Below are positions 46,353 through 49,805 of a DNA stretch of 49,805 nt, one piece after another. A model generated the notes under the pieces. It was not told the DNA's origin, searched no databases, and was given only the letters and a program-made list of their open reading frames with translations. The DNA lies in contig CASEVP010000067.1 of the NCBI GenBank assembly GCA_949291345.1, positions 1-49,805 on the forward strand, read 5' to 3'. Numbering within the stretch: position 1 is the first letter of the stretch; every line of letters starts with the position of its first letter. Origin of the DNA: an uncultured Ruminococcus sp. (lineage in GTDB: Bacteria; Bacillota; Clostridia; Oscillospirales; Ruminococcaceae). A program made the translations under genes and the position numbers.

Positions 46353-47057
46353 TCAGGACAATGCCTGCGTCGCAACACCGTTTTGCGCTGCCCAAGCAGA
46401 AATCGCAGAATCAGGGGCGCAAATAATGGTAACAGAAAGCGGCTGAGCACCTTCTACCAGTCCCCATCTATCATATTGCAACGACGAATTCACTACAGTC
46501 AGTTCCGTCATGCTGGCACAGCCGGTAAACGCCTCTTCGCGCACTTCAGAAACCGTCTCCGGCAAATAAATGGATGTCAGCGACGAACAGCCTGCAAATG
46601 CCGCACGGTCAATCTGCGACACTGTTTCAGGTATATTAACACTTGTCAAAGAACCACAGTCCATAAATGCGCCTTCTTCAATCCTTGCCAGACCGTTTGG
46701 CAGCGTTACGCTAACCAAATCCCAGTTGGCTTCAAACGCATGATTGGCAATAGAGGATACTGCATAACTATCCACTGTTGCCGGCACATTCAAATCGGTT
46801 GCCGTACCTTGATAGCCAGTAATAGAGAGGGTGCCATCTTCGTTCATTTCATACTGAAATTCGCCGTCTGATGCAGTCATATCTGTACTGCTTTCAGATG
46901 CAGCTGCATCCTGCGCAGCAACATCACTCACGGAATCTGCCATAAGCTCATCTGCACTACTTTCATTGTCTTCTTTGCTGCCGCAGCCCACTGCTGAAAA
47001 AGCAAACGCTGCTGTCAAAAGTGCTGCCCACAGGGCTTTCCTCCAATGATACTTCAT
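46353..47057 (-). CDS. BspA-like leucine-rich-repeat lipoprotein
   Basis: 234 residues. Signal peptide with lipobox FSAVGC (Cys about 25), an acidic Ser-rich linker (about 26-65), then four or five LRR_5 repeats (about 75-205), e.g. SVNIPETVSQIDRAAFAGC, and a short closing segment ISAWAAQNG. It is thus a lipid-anchored, shorter relative of the three membrane-anchored LRR proteins at 36338-40978. AGGAAGG precedes the ATG. It lies 76 bases after typA and directly before another lipoprotein. Confidence 0.88.
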   Translation of the reverse strand: MKYHWRKALWAALLTAAFAFSAVGCGSKEDNESSADELMADSVSDVAAQDAAASESSTDMTASDGEFQYEMNEDGTLSITGYQGTATDLNVPATVDSYAVSSIANHAFEANWDLVSVTLPNGLARIEEGAFMDCGSLTSVNIPETVSQIDRAAFAGCSSLTSIYLPETVSEVREEAFTGCASMTELTVVNSSLQYDRWGLVEGAQPLSVTIICAPDSAISAWAAQNGVATQALS

Positions 47058-47133
47058 ATCAAAATCCTTCCTCTCTTTTTGGGCGGGGAACTTTCACTAT
47101 TCCTGACGTGACAGATTGGGGTATACAATTCGC

Positions 47134-48957
47134 TCACTTAATTTTTCCGCGCATTTTTGCACGCTGCTGGTTGCTCAAGATCTGTTTGCGGATACGAAGT
47201 GCCTTCGGTGTCACTTCCAGCAATTCATCATCTGCTAAAAATTCCAGACAATCCTCCAGACTCAGATTTCTTGGCGGCACCAAACGCAGTGCATCATCAC
47301 TGCCACTTGCACGGGTATTCGTCAGATGCTTGCGCTTGCATACATTTACTACCAAATCTTCTGCCTTTGGAGAGGCGCCAACCACCATTCCTTCGTATAC
47401 CGGCACACCGGCGCCAATAAACAATGCACCACGTTCCTGCGCATTATACAAGCCATATGTCACCGCTTCTCCTGTTTCAAAGGAAATCAAGGAACCAGTA
47501 TTTCGACGGGGAATATCCCCCTTATATGGCTGATATTCGTAGAACACGCTGCTCATGATTCCCTCGCCCTTGGTATCGGTGAGAAATTCGCTCTTATAGC
47601 CAAACAATCCTCTGGAAGGAATCAGAAATGTCAGTCGGGTACGGCTGCCCTGCGGATGCATATCTTGCAGTTCCGCCTTTCTGGAACCAAGTTTTTCCAT
47701 CACCGCACCAACGCAGTCCTCCGGCACATCAATAGACAACTCTTCAATGGGTTCATATCGTTTGCCATCAACCTCATGATACAATACCCGCGGTGTCGAT
47801 ACGCCCAATTCATAGCCTTCCCGCCGCATATTTTCAATCAGAATTGACAAATGCATTTCACCACGTCCTGCCACACGAAAGGCATCTGTGCTCTCAGTTT
47901 CCGTCACACGCAGTGATACATCCCGCAGCAGTTCGCGCATCAATCTGTCACGCAGCTGACGAGAAGTAACAAACTTTCCGTCTTGTCCGGCAAAAGGGCT
48001 GTCATTGACACTAAATGTCATTTCTACCGTCGGTTCGCTGATCTTTGTAAAAGGAAGCGGTTCAAAACATTCTGGATCACAAACGGTATCACCGATAGAG
48101 ATATTTTCTATTCCGCTGATCCAAACAATGTCACCCACTGTAGCGTTTTCTACCGGTACTCGCTGCAGTCCCTGAATTTGCAGCAACGATACAATTTTGT
48201 TCTTTCTAGAATTTTCCGGATCATGATAGTTTCCCAAAAGCACCTGCTGTCCCACGCGGATGGTGCCGCGATTGATTCTGCCGATCCCGATTCTTCCTAC
48301 ATATTCATTATAGTCAATTGAAGAGATCAGCATCTGCAGCGGTGCAGTATCGTCGCCTTTTGGCGGGTCGATATAGGACATAATAGTATCAAACAGCGGT
48401 TTCAGATCCTTACCCTCTTCATACGGCTCATAGCTTGCTGTTCCCGCTCTGCCGGAGCAATACAAAAACGGTGTGTTTTCCAGCTGTTCCTCACTGGCAT
48501 CCAAATCCATAAGCAGTTCCAGAACCTCGTCAGCAATCTCATCCAGACGTGCATCCGGGCGATCAATCTTATTGACTACCACTATGATCTTCAGATTCAT
48601 CTCCAGTGCCTTGGACAGTACAAATCTAGTTTGCGGCATTGGACCTTCTGCCGCATCTACCAGTAAAATAGCGCCATCCACCATACTCAGTACACGCTCT
48701 ACTTCACCGCCAAAGTCTGCATGTCCGGGTGTATCAATAATATTGATCTTGGTATCACCGTAACGGACAGAAGTGTTTTTTGCCAGGATTGTAATACCAC
48801 GTTCTCGTTCCAGATCGTTAGAGTCCATCACACGTTCTGCCACCGCCTGATTTTCCCGAAACACACCGCCCTGTTTCAGCATCTCGTCTACCAGTGTAGT
48901 CTTACCGTGGTCAACGTGTGCAATAATGGCAACATTTCTTAAATCCTCACGTACCAT
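47134..48957 (-). CDS. typA: TypA/BipA translational GTPase
   Basis: 607-residue ribosome-binding GTPase involved in 50S assembly and stress growth. P-loop AHVDHGKTT (13-21), [12 protein letters not shown] switch, DTPGH, NKID and the TypA-specific C-terminal domain (GLFGYKSEFLTDTKGEGI; RNTGSLIS) distinguish it from EF-G and LepA. GAGGAAGG precedes the ATG. No separate promoter was found in the 110 bases to the tRNA terminator, so it may be read through from the tRNA unit. Confidence 0.96.
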   Translation of the reverse strand: MVREDLRNVAIIAHVDHGKTTLVDEMLKQGGVFRENQAVAERVMDSNDLERERGITILAKNTSVRYGDTKINIIDTPGHADFGGEVERVLSMVDGAILLVDAAEGPMPQTRFVLSKALEMNLKIIVVVNKIDRPDARLDEIADEVLELLMDLDASEEQLENTPFLYCSGRAGTASYEPYEEGKDLKPLFDTIMSYIDPPKGDDTAPLQMLISSIDYNEYVGRIGIGRINRGTIRVGQQVLLGNYHDPENSRKNKIVSLLQIQGLQRVPVENATVGDIVWISGIENISIGDTVCDPECFEPLPFTKISEPTVEMTFSVNDSPFAGQDGKFVTSRQLRDRLMRELLRDVSLRVTETESTDAFRVAGRGEMHLSILIENMRREGYELGVSTPRVLYHEVDGKRYEPIEELSIDVPEDCVGAVMEKLGSRKAELQDMHPQGSRTRLTFLIPSRGLFGYKSEFLTDTKGEGIMSSVFYEYQPYKGDIPRRNTGSLISFETGEAVTYGLYNAQERGALFIGAGVPVYEGMVVGASPKAEDLVVNVCKRKHLTNTRASGSDDALRLVPPRNLSLEDCLEFLADDELLEVTPKALRIRKQILSNQQRAKMRGKIK

Positions 48958-49026
48958 AGATTTCCTTCCTCTTTCCCATGAATTTTTGTATCTGTTTTTC
49001 GTCTACAGAACATACACATGAAATCG

Positions 49027-49066
49027 AAAAAAGAAACAGGCAAACTCCCGAAGAGTCTGCCTGTTC
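49027..49066 (-). terminator. Terminator after tRNA-Thr/tRNA-Tyr
   Basis: ACAGGCAGACTC pairs with GGAGTTTGCCTGT around a TTCG-type loop; on the minus strand TTCTTTTTT follows. Confidence 0.9.
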
Positions 49067-49068
49067 TT

Positions 49069-49153
49069 TGGTGGGGGAGGACGGATTCGAACCATCGAAG
49101 CTAGAAGCAACAGATTTACAGTCTGCCCCCTTTGGCCACTCGGGAACTCCCCC
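49069..49153 (-). tRNA. tRNA-Tyr (anticodon GTA)
   Basis: 85 bases with encoded CCA. Acceptor GGGGGAG/CTCCCCC, anticodon loop CTGTAAA with GTA, and a long variable arm (class II) as expected for bacterial tRNA-Tyr. It lies 28 bases after tRNA-Thr in the same unit. Confidence 0.96.
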
Positions 49154-49181
49154 AATGTAACATATGTATGTTGTAGAAAAT

Positions 49182-49257
49182 TGGAGCTGGTGGACGGACT
49201 CGAACCCCCGACCTGCTGATTACAAATCAGCTGCTCTACCAACTGAGCTACACCAGC
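49182..49257 (-). tRNA. tRNA-Thr (anticodon TGT)
   Basis: 76 bases with encoded CCA. Acceptor GCTGGTG/CACCAGC; anticodon stem GCTGA/TCAGC encloses TTTGTAA with anticodon TGT; T-loop GGTTCGAGTCC. It is the first gene of a Thr-Tyr unit. Confidence 0.97.
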
Positions 49258-49272
49258 GCTGCAACGATATTC

Positions 49273-49301
49273 ATTATATCACAGGCCATCAAAATTGTCA
49301 A
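49273..49301 (-). promoter_or_regulatory. Promoter of the tRNA-Thr/tRNA-Tyr unit
   Basis: Perfect consensus on the minus strand: TTGACA (49296-49301), 17-bp spacer, TATAAT (49273-49278), about 16 bases before the tRNA. Between 49302 and 49457 the DNA is T-rich and no feature was recognised. Confidence 0.92.
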
Positions 49302-49457
49302 GTAAATCTTCTTTGTTTTTTCTTTTTTTAAGTTTTATGAGTAATATCTAAATATTTCAAATTTTGAACAATACTTTTTCGACCATATTTGACAAAGGAT
49401 AAAATATAATCAAATTTTTGGTGTTTTTATGGCATTCATTTCATTGTCTCTTTTGCC

Positions 49458-49499
49458 GGAAAAAGCACCTTTCCACAGCAAACGGAAAAGTGCTTTTTC
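49458..49499. terminator. Bidirectional terminator-like hairpin
   Basis: GGAAAAAGCACCTTTCC pairs with GGAAAAGTGCTTTTTC with one mismatch around nine bases. It can end the minus-strand partial gene at 49607. Confidence 0.75.
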
Positions 49500-49538
49500 A
49501 CATAATATATTTATTGGGAGGAAAATCTCAGTTTTCAT

Positions 49539-49596
49539 TTGCAGCAGCATCGCAAAAGCAAATGGCATGGCAAACCATTCGGCATACTTGCTGCAA
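49539..49596. repeat. Structured intergenic inverted repeat
   Basis: TTGCAGCA (49539-49546) and TGCTGCAA (49589-49596) enclose an inner AATGG/CCATT pair (49561-49579). On the minus strand a 16-codon Cys-rich frame (49535-49585, ending RCCCK) runs through it without a good ribosome site. Possibly a small structured RNA or processed 3' end. Confidence 0.4.
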
Positions 49597-49606
49597 TAGC
49601 TTCTTA

Positions 49607-49805
49607 TTATGTCAAATTACTGCTATACCAGTTCAATCCAATCTCATTCGACATCAGTGCCGTTTCTGCACCTTTTTCCAACGGAAAGATTGCACATTTG
49701 GACTGAACCTCGGAACGTACGCCGTTTTCATCCGGTGCTTCATAGCCATCCGCGATAATGACTACATAAAAATCATCTGGTTCAATTACACCTTCTTTGC
49801 GATAT
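49607..49805 (-). CDS. C-terminal part of an unidentified protein
   Basis: The frame is open from the right edge to the TAA at 49607-49609, giving the last 65 or so residues. It includes DDFYVVIIADGYEAPDENG and ends LNWYSSNLT. It looks like a soluble beta-rich end of a protein; no family was recognised. A terminator-like hairpin follows at 49458-49499. Confidence 0.65.
   Translation of the reverse strand, partial: YRKEGVIEPDDFYVVIIADGYEAPDENGVRSEVQSKCAIFPLEKGAETALMSNEIGLNWYSSNLT

Noticed and set aside
49380..49425. TTGACA and TATAAT on the plus strand near the right edge
   Set aside because: The two boxes are only about ten bases apart and no plus-strand gene follows in the window.
1..49805. 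CRISPR arrays, prophage, conjugative genes or a defence island
   Set aside because: No spacer-repeat array, integrase, capsid, relaxase or known defence-gene set was seen; all gene blocks look like core or envelope functions.

Overview
This window looks like a chromosomal segment of a low-GC, Gram-positive anaerobe of the Clostridia, most likely Ruminococcaceae/Oscillospiraceae and Ruminococcus-like. The evidence is the Firmicutes-type dcw cluster with a PASTA-bearing SpoVD/PBP2, a meso-DAP type MurE (DNPR motif), a SpoVB-type flippase, a mazG-rqcP (yabN-yabO) pair, strong GGAGG ribosome binding sites, a GH94 disaccharide phosphorylase and several BspA-like leucine-rich-repeat surface proteins. 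The genus is inference. No phage, conjugative or CRISPR content was seen.

Layout. (1) 1-8960, minus strand: the division and cell-wall cluster mraZ-rsmH-ftsL-spoVD-murE-murF-mraY-ftsW (ftsW cut by the window edge), read from a TTGCAA-17-TATAAT promoter with candidate MraZ boxes. murD is not in its usual place between mraY and ftsW. (2) 9055-13769, minus: the str operon rpsL-rpsG-fusA-tuf, with promoters before rpsL and tuf and a strong terminator after tuf. A SpoVB/MurJ-like flippase gene ends against the rpsL promoter. (3) 15732-19990, plus: a PLP aminotransferase with an unknown gene, mazG-rqcP, and an orphan sugar-phosphate transferase with an inverted repeat in its leader. (4) 20049-24082, minus: a four-gene membrane-stress-like module (SPFH protein with three zinc ribbons, zinc-ribbon membrane protein, TPM-domain protein, GNAT), resembling Bacillus YdjI/YdjG/YdjH but without a PspA gene beside it. 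(5) 24313-29939, minus: a Cys-rich small membrane protein, metY, and a large YfhO-family protein with a SHOCT-like tail. (6) 30049-32254: tRNA-Gln, a small membrane protein, a lipoprotein and rsmE. (7) 32267-32437: a 171-bp MITE-like element, followed by the promoter and gene of a GH94 phosphorylase. (8) 35305-42944, minus: glmS, three membrane-anchored BspA-like LRR proteins and a VanY-type D,D-carboxypeptidase, apparently one transcription unit. (9) 43086-45534, minus: serC-serA with a perfect-consensus promoter. (10) 45585-49301, minus: two lipoproteins (one with LRRs), typA, then tRNA-Tyr and tRNA-Thr. The right edge holds the 3' end of an unidentified gene.

The genes fit together around envelope building: UDP-GlcNAc supply (glmS), precursor synthesis (murE, murF, mraY), flipping and polymerisation (SpoVB-like, FtsW, SpoVD), trimming (VanY-like), teichoic-acid or glycan decoration (YfhO, sugar transferase) and surface LRR proteins, placed among translation genes. 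Fourteen well-formed vegetative promoters could be read directly, most with 17-bp spacers and often a TTGCNN -35 box. The least explained items are the MITE-like hairpin, the PspA-less SPFH/TPM module, the glmS-LRR-carboxypeptidase unit, the long ftsL-spoVD and rpsL-rpsG spacers, and several small secreted or membrane proteins of unknown role.
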